Assembly (NCBI GenBank): GCA_016808115.1
Contig: JAEQBH010000193.1
Span: 4,774,001-4,838,000, forward strand
Origin: Tetrastigma voinierianum
Lineage: Eukaryota > Streptophyta > Magnoliopsida > Vitales > Vitaceae
DNA: 64,000 nt
Reading direction: 5' to 3'
Shown: one piece after another, positions 1 through 12,226 of the stretch
Position numbering within the stretch: position 1 is the first letter of the stretch
Layout of the letters: the number at the start of each line of letters is the position of its first letter
Notes under the pieces: generated by a model
The model's database searches: none
The model's input: the letters and a program-made list of their open reading frames with translations, nothing else
What the model was told of the DNA's origin: nothing
Translations under genes and position numbers: made by a program

Positions 1-161
1 TTTCTTATCTTCGCGTTTTCCTCGTATTTTATAGAAACCAAATGTAACGTATATAATGAAATTTAAATACTTGGATAACATACACTTTTATACATTTTTT
101 TAAATATAAATGTGGTAAAGTAAAAAAGAAAGACTAAATTATAAAGAAATAAAGTCAAATC
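1..161. other. AT-rich flank of Copia A, no gene
   Basis: Short AT-rich sequence with no usable ORF or recognised motif. Its last five bases (157-161, AAATC) are the left target-site duplication of Copia A; the right copy is at 22671-22675. Confidence 0.7.
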
Positions 162-359
162 TGTTATAAATAATTCATTGAGAAATGTAAATGACCACAC
201 ATTTACCGGTGAATCGTTATGGATGTACTTATTACTGTATTAATGAAGAGCCCTATATATATGGGATCCCTGATAATGAAAGATAAGGAGAAAAATGACA
301 TTTAGAGTTCTCTCTTTGTTTTCTCAGTTTCTCTCTTTTTTTTTTCTTTTTTTATAACA
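162..359 (+). repeat. Copia A 5' LTR
   Basis: This 198-bp LTR matches 22484-22670 along its length with scattered substitutions and small indels. It carries a TATATATATG block near 255-264. Ends are TGTTAT...ATAACA, preceded by TSD AAATC. Confidence 0.93.
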
Positions 360-364
360 CATTA

Positions 365-2236
365 TGTGACGCCCCAAATCCCGGGGGTCCCGTTAACCAC
401 CATCAACCTGCGAAAAACCTATGTGTTTCATATCATGAGACTCATACGTGAGTAAAATGGCCCCGTCGAGCTCATACATCCATACTCACTAAAATGTACA
501 TTTTATACAAAAAGAATTTAATTACAATTTGTTTTGATTACAAATTATCCAAAACTGGGTCTTTTACCCATAATTTTACAAAACTACTTAATAAGGCCAT
601 ATTAGGCCATTTCTTCGCCTATAAGGCATCGGATGCGTCCCATCCCCAGGTGCATCTTCAGTACCTGAAATAATTTTTACTTCGATAGGGTAAGCAATGC
701 CCAGTAGTTGAATTCCCCTACATGAGTTACTCCCCACCTAAGTACACATGTGATGGCAACCAAACACATTCAAGCAAATGCATGATCCTACTCGAATGTC
801 TACATGCCCCAACAATGACACGAGTCATCACCGACTCCCTCACACACACAACTTGCCATGTATGAAAATTGTTTTCAAAACAAAAATATTTGTTTTACAT
901 TTACAATCCTTTGGACACTCTCCGAAACCTTAGGACATACTTTAACCATGGGAAATCTCCGAATCTGGACACCCTTCGAGCAGTGGACAACCTCCGAGCA
1001 CTGGACGACCTTTGAGCACTGGAAAATTCCAAATAAAACTTTTATTTTAACACTAGACATTTTCCGATTTCTTTAAAATTATGCGCTTAGTTTGGACGAT
1101 ATCCTATGCCATTGAGCCCACCATCGACACCAACCAATGTCGATCTTACCATGTCCCCACGACAATTTATCGACACCAAACACGGTGTCGATTTACCAAA
1201 GTCGACACTAACATAGATCGACCCAAACCATGCACTCACACCCAATGTCATGTGATGTTCTTGTGCATACAAATGCATGATGCCAATGCATTTATTCCAT
1301 GTCACATGAATATTTATAACTACATGCAACATAATCACTTCACAAATGGTTATACCTCCTACACACAATTTGCATGTTATTCAATATCAAGCAATAACAC
1401 ACAAATATATAGCACACAAGGACCATTTAGGTCCTGATCAATCGGGACATCCCGAAGTGGGTCGAAATTTCCAACATTTAGTCCCAAGTTTTGAGACTAG
1501 CGAGCGACCTCACGGCCTCACACCATCCAAACCATTCAAATGTCTCTTAGCCAAAGAATAAAGCAAGTAGGAAAAAACCCCTACCTCTCGGAGTTGTCGA
1601 AACTCCACAAAACCGGTACTCACGCGTAGCCCTTGCAACATAAACCAACTTTGCTTCTTGCCTTGCCAGGGTTTGCCGGACCGATCATTGGGAAATCTAG
1701 AGATAAGGTAGATCTTCTCTTTCTAAAATCCCTCTCTTTTCTCTCTCCTTTTCCTTTTCTCTCTCTTTCTCGGTTTGTTCTTTTCTCTCTCTTCCTTTCA
1801 TTCCCAAACCAATTTGGTCTAGGTTGAGGTCAAGAGAAAAGTCCTCTCACTTGCCAAGTGTCCAATTCTCATTGGACACCTTAGATTACCCTATCACCTT
1901 ATCTCTTCCCATTGGATCTCCTTCTAATGGCATGATGCCATGCGTCTCATGTGAGCCCCACTTGGCTCATTGTTTGACTCACTCACAGCTCGACACGTGG
2001 CACTTCTTAAGCCACTCAAAATGTGTCATGTGTCCCATACCCTTTTCGGTGTCTCAAAAAATGTGAAATTCCGACCGTCTCGGAATTTGACGAAATTTGA
2101 CCTGGTAACTAGATTTCGCGAGACGATTCCAACGGTGAAGTCTGTTTCATCATCCGAGATCTAGAAAATTTCCGTATTTTCTACTAAATTACCATTTTAT
2201 CCTCCCTCAGAAATCTGGATTTTCCAGGATTTCACA
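365..2236 (+). mobile_element. Solo LTR of a gypsy family, nested beside the Copia A 5' LTR
   Basis: A 1,872-bp LTR begins TGTGACGCCCC and ends TTTCACA (terminal TGTGA/TCACA). It is flanked by CATTA (360-364) and CGTTA (2237-2241), a 5-bp duplication with one mismatch. It resembles the Gypsy D 5' LTR (38655-40481) and the solo LTR at 42126-44126, including a well-conserved block near the 3' end (about 2045-2236). No gag or pol lies between its ends, so it is a solo LTR, the usual product of LTR-LTR recombination. ORFs in it (such as 858-1076 and 1824-2066) are compositional and not treated as genes. Confidence 0.87.
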
Positions 2237-2689
2237 CGTTATCAGCACGAGAGCTTAGACAAACAAAGTCACAAAACCAATAAGGTATTCTGAGTATGTA
2301 TTTTTCGTTTTTTCCTTTTCTTTCTTTTCTAAAGAAAATTTTATAGCCATAAGGTATAAAACTTGACGTTATTCATAGCCTGAAGTTATGAAAATTTAAG
2401 TTGATAAAGATTTCTTCTGTCATTGATTCATAACCTGAAAATTTGCACTCTTCTCTATTTGATAGAATGATGAAATTTGAACCATAGATCTAAATTCATT
2501 TTTAAAACATTACTGTGAACTCGGATATATTTTATTAGAAAATTTTAAGTTATTAAGTTATAATTTGCTTATATCTTTTCACTTTATTCATATAACCTTA
2601 TTATTTGAATGATATATATAAGCTCAAAATTTTGTGCCTTGATGTTTGGAAGAAATTGTTTATCTTGGATATTGGATGCTGAAATCACT

Positions 2690-3660
2690 TGGATCATATG
2701 AGATCTTGGAAATACCGCATCAGTGCGGGGATCGAAGCTAAAGCTTTAATAACAGTCATCATATTGATGAAGGCCTCAAAAGTGAATATCTTACGGTCAA
2801 GGATCCATTGATCCTCTGGAAAAGTCTGAAAGAACGGTATGACCATTAAAAGACCGTAATACTTCTAAGGGCCCATTATGATTGGATTCGTTTATGACTA
2901 CAAGATTTTAAGTCAATCAGTGACTATAACTCAGCCTTGTTCAAAATTAGCTCTCAGCTAAAATTATGTGGAGAAAAGGTCTCGGATGAGGACATGCTTA
3001 AGAAAACATATACCACTTTTCACGCCTCTAATATGCTCCTACAGCAGCAATATAGAGAGCGTCGTTTTACTAAATATTCTGAGTTAATTGCATGTCTCGT
3101 TATAGATGAGCAGAATAATGAATTATTATTAAAAAAATCATCAATCTCGTCCTACCGGATCTTTATCATTGCCTGAAGTCAATGCCATAATTCAAACTAA
3201 TAGACGTGGGCGTGGGCGTAGGCATGGATATTTTTATGGACAAGGCCAAGGCCATAGTCGTGGTCGCCATATTTCTTGGAATCAAGGTGATTATAATCAA
3301 CCTCACAATAAGAAAAACAACTCTAATAACCAGAAGCTGAATCATTCAGAAATATTATCGAGAAAGCAACTAGGCCACATAACAGAGGGGTTTATGAGAC
3401 CGAATCTCTTTATAGATGTGGAATGAAAGATCAGCGATCGCATTACTGTCGTGCGACCAGCTTGGTTGACCTTTTGTCAACCTCTATCAAAGGAAAGGAA
3501 ACCACATTGAGACGAAGCTTTATTAATGGTCGAGGATGTGGATCATGATGATCCTTGTCGAGTCTCCCTCCAGAAGATATGATCAAATTGATGACAATTT
3601 CATTGATAATGATAGCCTTGATACCTTTAATATTTTGATATCTGAACTTCTTTGAAGATC
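2690..3660 (+). pseudogene. Copia A gag remnant with zinc-knuckle region
   Basis: Reading across frames gives a copia-type gag. A segment near 2757-2860 reads DEGLKSEYLTVKDPLILWKS. It is followed (2890-3170) by a stretch containing SALFKISSQLKLCGEKVS and LLQQQYRERRFTKYSELI. An Arg/Gly/Asn-rich linker (3190-3345) leads to a knuckle-like CGMK...SHYCR (about 3415-3455), in which the usual CCHC spacing is damaged. Stops and frame changes (for example near 2848 and 3150) make it non-functional. The coding line is cut at 3662 by the Tekay-like solo LTR. Confidence 0.8.
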
Positions 3661-4616
3661 CATGTCACACCCCATTCCGTCCAGGCAGAATGGCGGATCA
3701 GAGCAGATTGGACACGGACTATATCTTTTGGGACTCATTGACCTGTTCTTTCTCAAAGCTGAACTTGTACACGATTTATCTGAACAATTTTGTAATAACA
3801 AAATCATTTTCATACTCTCAAAAGAACTACACGTGGTGTCCCTCGGCTTATCTATATACGCTTATCTGGTCCATTTATATACATGTACGTTTTTTCTGTC
3901 TGAAACTATCGTGAGGAGATCGCGGAAGCGTGCGGTGAGCACATCTACGAGGGCGCTGCTATGGCTGGTGGGATGTCGCGTCACCACATCCTTGTGCTTA
4001 CCTTACGTACTACACAGTTTGAACACGTCTAGCTTTCAACAGTGGAACATAACATAGACTGATACAATGGTGGTATCCTGGCTTATACATATGCATTTCT
4101 TATATCTATACATATTCATACTCTTTTTATTATTCTTTATCATCTTTACATTCCTATTTCATGTCACGTATTTCTCTGTCTTTGACATAACTCTATCTAT
4201 GCTTTCTTTGTATTCACGTGGCTGTCATCTTTACTTATCTCTATCGTTCTTAGCATATACACATTTCTATATATTGTTACATGCCATGTTCCATCTATTC
4301 ATTAGGTATATACATTATATATATTCATATCACATAACCTATGCTGTGCATGTCATATTCTTATACATAAATTAATTTCATGCTTATATATTATATCATT
4401 TGATATGTTCTAATTTCATGTCTTTGTTATCATATCTTTGTTATCGTATCTTGTCATCATGTCTTGTTTTTCAATTCTTGTGTTCATGTCTTGCGTTATA
4501 TGCTGTGTTCATGTACTCATTTCATATCTTGTTTTCTGTTTTACTTTTCATATTACTTTCTCTTTCATATTAGCTTTTGAGATCATTTTATTCTTATACA
4601 TTTCATATATCATGTC

Positions 4617-4748
4617 GGATCGTATAATCTCATATTACAGAACTTATCATCACATAGCAATACTATGCTTCTCAGATCATAACATATCGTATAATCTCAT
4701 GTTACAGAACTTATCATCACATAGCAGTGCTATGCTTCTCATATCATA
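4617..4748 (+). repeat. Two-copy tandem duplication of about 68 bp
   Basis: Two adjacent near-identical units, each starting CGTATAATCTCAT and ending TATGCTTCTC, inside the low-complexity part of the Tekay-like LTR. They differ at a few positions (for example CAATACTATG and CAGTGCTATG). Confidence 0.8.
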
Positions 4749-6197
4749 TCATATCATATCTTTTCACATGTCATATTCAAATCATTTATTTTATGTTTCA
4801 TGCACACTTTTAAACCTTGATGGAGATAAAACTATAAAATTTAGAAAGGCTTGCCTCCTTGTATAAACAGTGATACATAAGGAGCCCGAAGGCGTACTCC
4901 TTTATGCAAAGAAAGCAGTGGTCTATAAGGGCCGTGACTGTCTCATAGCGAGTCAGATCTTCCTCGCAGTAATCAATTGTATCGTAATGTGAGTTGATAT
5001 CCTGGGCACGAGTGTTGACCTTTTGGGACCCGCGTGATCCCGAATGGGATATCTCATCGACCCAAATGGGGCCTCGATATCAGAATAGAACTTATCTGTT
5101 GTAGACTTGTTTTTCCTAATAGGCATGCCCATCTATCCCTCTACCGGGTTCTACGCCGAGCCAATCCATATTGTATTTATATTGGTATATCTCATATTCG
5201 AATCATTATTGTCATTCGGTAATCATATGTGAGATATATCTGATCATTTTATTCTTAACTTTGCATTTTTCATATTCTATACTTGTCATATACCCATGCT
5301 TATATATGTTCCCATACATATAATTTTACGAGCATATCTGATATATACTATCATTACTTTAATCGTATTCGTTATCATATACGCAGCTTCATATTCTGTT
5401 TCTCATATTTCTCTATACATATATTCTTATATTTTTATCATGCATGCATTTACTCATTCTTATATTCATCTATGCCTATCATTCGTGTACATGTACTCAT
5501 TCCTGGTAACTACTTATATCTTGTTAACTTATATTTTCATGGACTTTATTAGTCTCTCATATCTTATGACATATACCTATACATTTCTATACTTGTACGT
5601 TTTACTTGTGCTTTGTCAGGCTACATTATCTCCAGTAGGGTGCGGGAACATAGACTTCTTCTTTAATACCCTTAGGTACCCTTCATGTCAAACTATTTAC
5701 CTTTTATCATTTCTTATTGGATACACACGCGCGTATAAACGATGGCTTGCTTGGGTAGGAGATAAAGAATAGACGAGACTCGATCTGATATATACCCAGA
5801 AGTCTGATGCTGTCTGAAACGAGAGGCAGTGCTGCCCACGTAATGAAGTGTCGAGGTTTCTGTAGCGGGTGCTGAAGCCTTTGGTCGTATATGTGCCATT
5901 AACGATCATATGCGTGCTTTACCCCTTTTTTGTGATAGAAGCGTCGTAGCAGTAAGTCTTTGAACCTTGATCATATATGTCTTGTCATTCAATATCCGAT
6001 CTTAAGCCCTCATACAATTATACGTGTTCTCTGAGCTTATCATTTTATTCTTTTCTTCTATATGCCTTTACATATCAAATCTACTTATGTTGCTATTTCT
6101 TGTTCATATCTATCTCTTTCCTTATCATGTATTCCAATTGACTTTACCCAAGCGATTAGTACACTTGGTAAAACCATTCATTTTCAGTAAACTAGTT

Positions 6198-7100
6198 CTA
6201 ACACCTCGGTCTGACATCTACTAGCCTCCTCAGACATATGAATGGATTCTTGACTCAATGGGCTTTCCATAGAGTCCAAGAACACCCGAATCGGAGTTCG
6301 GACGAAGAAGTTATGACCTTCCGAAGTTGGAGGTCATACGTTAGTCAAATCCTGAACTGGACGAGCTGACCTGACCTCGGTGAGCTTGGTCTAACACCTC
6401 GGTCTGACACCTAATATTCTCCTCAGACATATCAATGGATTCTTGACTCAATGGGCTTTCCATAGAGTCCAAGAACACCCCAATCGGAGTTCGGACGAAG
6501 GAGTTATGACCTTTCGAAGTTGGAGGTCATATGTTAGTCAAATCCTGAACTGGACGAGCTGACCTGACCTCGGTGAGTTCGGTCTAACACCTTGGTCTGA
6601 CACCTAATATTCTCCTCAGGCATATCAATGGATTCTTGACTCAATGGGATTTCCATAGAGTCGAGAACACCGAATCGGGAGTTGTTGAAGGAGTTATGAC
6701 CTTCCGAAGTTGGAGGTCATACGTTAGTCAAATCCTGAACTGGACGAGCTGACCTGACCTCGGTGAGCTCTGTCTAACACCTCGGTCTGACAGCTAATAT
6801 TCTCCTCAGGCATATCAATGGATTTTTGACTCAATGGGCTTTCCATGGGAGTCGAGAACACCCAGAATCGGAGTTCGGACGAGTTATGACCTTAGAGTTG
6901 GAGGTCATCACATTAGTCAAATCCTGAACTGGATGAGCTGACCTGACCTCTGTGAGCTTGGTCTAACACCTCGGTCTGACACCTAATATCCTCCTCAGGG
7001 CATATCAATGTATTCTTGACTCAATTGGCTTTCCATAGAGTCCAAGAACACCCCAATCGGAGTTCGGACGAAGGAGTTATGACCTTGAGTTGGAGTGCGT
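6198..7100 (+). repeat. Tandem array of about 190-bp units in the Tekay-like LTR
   Basis: Head-to-tail units begin CTAACACCTCGGTCTGACA at 6198, 6391, 6584, 6774 and 6963, giving lengths of about 193, 193, 190 and 189 bp plus a partial fifth. Each contains GACTCAATGGGCTTTCCAT, then a TTATGACCTT/GGAGGTCAT segment and a CTGACCTGACCTC segment. Units 3 and 4 carry small indels. A related single unit (GAGTCCAAGAAC block) occurs near 31610-31760 in the other Tekay-like LTR. Confidence 0.93.
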
Positions 7101-7380
7101 CGTAGTCCAAATCACGGCGGGCTGACTGTGGCCCGGACGGCGAGCTCTGGGACAGATACGCTAACCTCTGAGGATGATTTGCATGAGGTTCTTGACCTCT
7201 GGCATGAGATGCAACGACCTGCACGCGAGGGTCTAGCGACCTCTCTGTTGCATGGTCTGGCCGACCTCTGGCGCATGAAGATACAACGACCTCTGGCGCA
7301 TGAATGTGACCTCTGAAGATAATTCTCTTGACCTCTGCGGGCGACCTCATGGCGACCTCTCTCTCATTTGACTGTTCAAA

Positions 7381-7710
7381 GTAAAAGGCCATAACTTGGT
7401 CTCTGAGGGGTCCAGGTAAGAAATTCAAAAGCCTAACATCAAGTTCATTGATGTGGCTACAATTTCCTAGAAGGACTCACTTCCAAATTCCCTTTATTTC
7501 TTACCAAAAAATCAACTCTAAGGTCCGGCTAGTTGACCGGTGGTGAAGCCGACCAGGCCCAGATCAAGCTGTGACCTCGGTAAAAGGACCATAACTTGGT
7601 CTCTGAGGAGGTCCAAATCAATTAAAGCCTAACATCAATTTCATTGATGTGGCTACAATTACTAGAAGGACTTACTACCAGAATTCCCTTTTATTTCTGA
7701 CCCAAAAACC
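7381..7710 (+). repeat. Second two-unit tandem repeat, about 190 bp period
   Basis: Two consecutive units share CCATAACTTGGTCTCTGAGG, then GCCTAACATCAA and GATGTGGCTACAAT, starting at about 7381 and 7572. Between this array and 6198-7100 lies a stretch of short GACCTCTG-containing repeats (about 7140-7350). Confidence 0.82.
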
Positions 7711-8715
7711 CCGTTCTAGGTTCGAGCTGCATGTGATCAAACATAGGGGAATTTTCTGGGTTCAACACCAACTAGACCCTTCCCAAAACACATATCCTAG
7801 GAGCTTAGAGCTCTTCTCAACTCAAGCCCTACCTTGAAATGAGTTTAGAGGTTCCCAAACCCAAACCATACACCAAATAGAGGGTTCTAAACCATGTATC
7901 TAAACTTTCTAGACCAAAACTAGACTTCCATACTCCCATAGTTTCCCTACAAAACTATACTCAAATTCTATACCAATACTCATAGTTCCATACAACCCAA
8001 GACATGTATCCATACTTTTCTACACAAAATCATAGTTCCATACCTGTGATCTTCTCTTTTCTTTTCCTTCTTTCTTCTTTTCTTTCTCTTCTTCTTCTTC
8101 TTCTTCTTCCTTTCTCTTCTCTTCTCTCTTATCCGTTTTTGCTCTCTCTCTTTCTAAGACAAAATGAGAATGTTTTATTTTTGGTCTTATTCTTATTTGA
8201 TCTTATCCCTTTTTTATTTCACTTTCCAAGGAGGAAACTTCCTCCCTCTTTCCTTCAAGCTACTTGTCTCTTCCACAATTTTCTTCCTTATTTTATTCTA
8301 ATATCTTTCTTTTATTACCCTTTGGTTCTCCAACTCTCTTTTACTCTTAATTTAACTTATGCATATTCCTACTTTGGCATATAAACTTATTAAATTATGA
8401 CCCTTAGATCATGAATTAGTAAATTATTAATTTACCCTTAGCTGACTGTATTAATTCCAAGTTCTTGCTTATTTTATTTTTATCTTTATTTTATTCCGGA
8501 TAAATATACTTTTACTTTTATTATACCCTAAACATGTTCGAAAACTGTTAGGGTATATTTCGGGGTGTTACAATCCAAGTAGAAAAATTGACCATTTGAT
8601 TGGTAATGGCAATGTGTGCTATGATTAACATATATGCTTATTACGATACTTTTTATTACATACTTAATACAAACTGAGTTCTTCTATTTAAATTTTGTCT
8701 TTCTTTTGAAGATAT

Positions 8716-9488
8716 ATGGATCATTCTCCTGGAGCTGCATATCTTATTGATTGTTCAACAACTCACACAATTTTATGTGATAAGAAATACTTTTCAAACT
8801 TAACTTTAGTTCCATTAAATGTTCAAACTATCTCAAGTCCCGTTGACCTAATTAAAGGCTCCGAAAGAACTACTATTGTTCTGCCTAATGGCACCAAGTT
8901 TCAAATTGATGATGCCCTTTATTCTAATAAATCTAATCGAAATTTACTTAGTTTCAAGGATATTCGCCGAAATGGATATCACATTGAAACTGTGAGTCAT
9001 AATGAAAATGAATATTTACTCATTACTGGGCAAAAACAAATCTTGGAACAATTGATTTCTTCATCATATGGATTATATCAAATAACTATTAGACCTCTTG
9101 AATCTCATGATATCATGAACCAAAAGTTCAATGACCCAAAAACATTTTTACTGTGGCATGAACGACTTGGACACCCGAGACTTTCAATGATGCGCCGTAT
9201 AGTTCAAAATTCTAACATGCATCCATTAACAAGTAAACAATTTTTAAAATCTCATGATTTTAGTTGTACTACTTGTTCTCAAGGAAAATTAATTATTAGA
9301 CCATCTTTTACAGATATTGCGTCTAAATCCCCTACATTTCTAGAACGTATTCAAGGGGATATTTGTGGGCCTATTCACCCACCTAGTGGACCTTTTCGTT
9401 ATTTTATTGTTTTAATTGATGCTTCCACTAGATGGTCTCATGTATGCCTTCTTTCTATCCAGAATGTTGCATTTGCCAGATTACTAGC
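8716..9488 (+). pseudogene. Copia A protease, GAG-pre-integrase and integrase N-half
   Basis: An open frame from 8716 reads into a copia polyprotein. The protease segment has LIDCSTTHTIL in place of the standard DSGATHH-type active site. LWHERLGHP and a CTTC pair mark the GAG-pre-integrase zinc region (about residues 145-195). The integrase core begins with GDICGPIHPPSG (first catalytic Asp) and VLIDASTRWSHV (second Asp). The frame breaks at 9488, where Gypsy B inserted; integrase resumes at about 19623. The terminal residues of the open frame (9489-9525) are Gypsy B LTR sequence, not copia. Confidence 0.9.
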
Positions 9489-12212
9489 TGTAACACCTGG
9501 TATATGTTTTGTTATATTCAAGTAAGGATTTTGGGGAGCAAATGCAACTTATGCCCTATGATATTTTAAATTGTGATTAAGATTAGCCATCTTAATGGTT
9601 GGTTTAATTAGAGGATTAGCAAAGTGTGTTAGATTGCATTTTATGGCATGTGGGTCGATTATGCAATTAGGTAAGTTTAGTGGTTTTTGTTAGGGTTTGT
9701 ATTTAAGTATGTGTTGGAAGGACCACTTTGAAAAACTTGTTAGTGGAGGACTAAAGTGTAATATCCTTGTGAGCTATGTGGCGTCATGGGGCATGACACC
9801 TCGTATATGCATGGTAGGAGATCTTGACACATGGCAAGTGCATGAGAAGAAGCTTGCCATGTGCCAAACAAACAATTTCTCTTGGTTTTGGATACTTCTA
9901 GACCAACTTCTTGCTAGTAAGTGGAAAATTCTGGAAATTTAAGTGAGAGAGAGTTCTAGAGAGAGAATTTAGAGAAGGAGGAGAAAGGCTTGAAGGAAGC
10001 TTGGTTTTAATTGGAAAAAAGTTGGATTCCACTAAGGTATGTAAACTTATGATCTTTGGGAAACTGGTTGTATTTCTTATGGACTTTGGATTTATATTCT
10101 AGGGTTTTGTTGGGATTACATCCTAACCTAGATTTGATGAAGGTATTGTTTGGTGATTTAAATTTGTAAAGACCCGGTTTTGTGAAGATGGCGTGTGTGT
10201 GTGTGTCAAGGAGGTGCTGTCAGCCACTTGGCCGTAGCAGATGTTTAAGCGTAGTTGGCCTACAGAACTCGGCTTTGGATGATTCCAGTTACCGGAGAAG
10301 AAGCCCAAGACCTAGCCCTTCGAATGTCTAGAAGTAACCAAGAACTAAATCTACCATAAGACCACTTGAATTTGAGGTTTGAAAGTCAGGTACAGATTCA
10401 TCCCATGTTCTGGAGCGGTTCTGTTTTTTGAGTCATAAGTTGAGTTATATTGATTCAAATAAGGTGCATCAAAATCCTCTCAAGTAGCCACATAGTGGTA
10501 ACTTCATGAAAGTGTGGCCAAAATTATGGCTCATTTGTTCCCATAATTTCGTCAGTAAGGGTGAAGTGAGGACAGTTACGTCCACACAAGAGATGGTCTC
10601 GGGAGGTCAGTGTAAAAACCCATAACTCTTGATTAGGGTCCAGAATGAAGCCTGATTTAAGAGGCTATGGAAAGCTAAGAGATAGGAAACACGTTAAGTG
10701 CAGTAGTAAAGCATCTTCATTGATCAAAAGTAGTGAGTTGAAAAGAAAAGGAGACTTGTACTGAGATAGAATTTGAAACAAGGTACAAGTGTTGTGTATT
10801 GCTATTTGTGTTACCCTAATAAGGGGTGTTAAATATTTGATAGTAAGTGTAGAGAGTGCTCTTGAAGGATCCAAAGGTTTATGTTTGTAGGTATAAGAAT
10901 ATGCTGATTAATTGGTGAAGTAGTAATAAACCCGGTGGAGTATTTTATGTAACCGGATTGTTTAAGGCTAAGAAATCTTATGACTTGTTAATTGCGAGAT
11001 CCTTTGGGTAGCCTTGGTTTTGACTTCCTTGGGAGAGATTTGTAGTTTTGAATCAGAAGGTAGGGGATCTTGTAATAACTTCTCCACATACCATGGTTCT
11101 TTGAGAGTGCAATAATTCCATGCTTAGACGTATGTTTCTAATGATATATATAAATGTGTATATTTTTTTTATATACATGGAATTCTTTGAATTAAGCGGT
11201 ACACTGATGTTTTTAAATATCCATGTGGATGAATGCTTTATTGAAATTGTTTTAAAAAGCATGACATGGTGCCAGGTACATGTGAGTCTAGGTTTGATGT
11301 AGTGGACACGGTATGACTAGTCCGGGTTTGTAGTCTGAAGATGCAGATATACGGGATGTGGGCGCTATCATACAGGTGGTAAAAGTCCCAGCAATTTACC
11401 GTTATACGGGATGTGGGCATATCCACGGGTAGTAGAATCCCAACAATTTGTCGTTGTTTAGGGATGATCGGCTAGTCCATGGTGAAAGCCTCCAAAAGAG
11501 TCACCACAGGGGTCGAGATGGTGGTAGTATCAGATCCATTCGTTTCCACATCAACCTATTAATTGAAAATGCTCATGTTTTGAGATGTGTCAATTATTTG
11601 TATTTTGTTTTTATAAGCATGGCTTGGTTGCTGGATTCACTACTGAGTCATTTAACTCAATTTCATTATTCCCTCTCCACCTTAGATGCGTGTGACGCAG
11701 ACCAAATGACACTGAGAGCTCTGACTTGCGCGGTTTCGAGGTCAAATCAGGCGCCCTTTGTGCATGCCGGGGTGGTCTAGCATAGCATTTATAGAACATC
11801 TGTTGTTGTGGAGGTTCAATAATCGTATATTTGGATAGCCCATCGAATTTGGTCATCAGATATTCGCTTATGATTAGTTTGGGACACTTTGTAGAAAGTT
11901 TGGGATTTTGTGTAAATATTATTTGATCAAGTGTAAGTGTATACCAAGATTGAGGACTTACCTCGCATGTATATGTATATACATGCTGAGACCGAGTCGA
12001 GTTTTTAATGGATGTTTCTAAAGTGACACTCCAAGTGGAGTTGACTGTGTTTTGAAGAAATACAAAGGATATATATGGTGTGTAGGGCTAGTGGTAGCCT
12101 TTTATGCAAAGTGTCAGATTTTGAAAGAGTCCGGCAAAGACACCCGTTGTAAAAAAAAAAAAAGATGGTAAAATAACATAAATCGCTAATCTATGGAAAT
12201 CCAGGTGTGACA
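9489..12212 (+). repeat. Gypsy B 5' LTR (2.7 kb)
   Basis: Begins TGTAACACC and ends GGTGTGACA. It matches 16927-19618 over its whole length, with many indels in the right copy. It includes a short (GT)n run at about 10193-10207 and two related blocks containing ATACGGGATGTGGGC (about 11350 and 11403). Confidence 0.92.
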
Positions 12213-12215
12213 AGC

Positions 12216-12226
12216 TGGTATCGAGC
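12216..12226 (+). other. Gypsy B primer binding site
   Basis: TGGTATCGAGC begins four bases after the 5' LTR end. It is one deletion away from TGGTATCAGAGC, the complement of the initiator-Met tRNA 3' end used by most plant gypsy elements. Confidence 0.8.

Larger units (their letters stand above)
3663..8572 (+). mobile_element. 4.9-kb Tekay-like solo LTR in Copia A
   Basis: The segment starts TGTCACACCCC and ends GGTGTTACA. It is flanked on both sides by ATCCA (3658-3662 and 8573-8577), an exact 5-bp duplication. It has no gag/pol, and its two ends are not repeats of each other, so a solo LTR fits best. Very long LTRs starting TGTCACRCCCC and ending GTTACA occur in Tekay/Del chromoviruses; assignment to that group is inference. 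Inside are a pyrimidine/AT-rich low-complexity stretch (about 4060-5600), tandem repeats (6198-7100 and 7381-7710) and a TTC/CTT-rich tract (about 8055-8130). Its tail (8390-8572) resembles 40482-40667, the tail of the LTR at 30002-40667. Confidence 0.8.

Noticed and set aside
3662..5772. Long hydrophobic ORFs (for example 4438-4866 and 5296-5772) that look like membrane proteins
   Set aside because: They come from TC/AT-rich low-complexity DNA in an LTR, which always yields Ile/Leu/Phe/Tyr/Ser-rich translations; overlapping frames give the same impression.
7021..7428. 135-codon ORF on the minus strand
   Set aside because: It runs through the tandem-repeat part of a solo LTR and its sequence only reflects the repeated GACCTC motifs; no domain.
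6198..7710. CRISPR-like regular repeats
   Set aside because: Units are about 190 bp, adjacent without spacers, and lie in a plant LTR; this is a tandem repeat.
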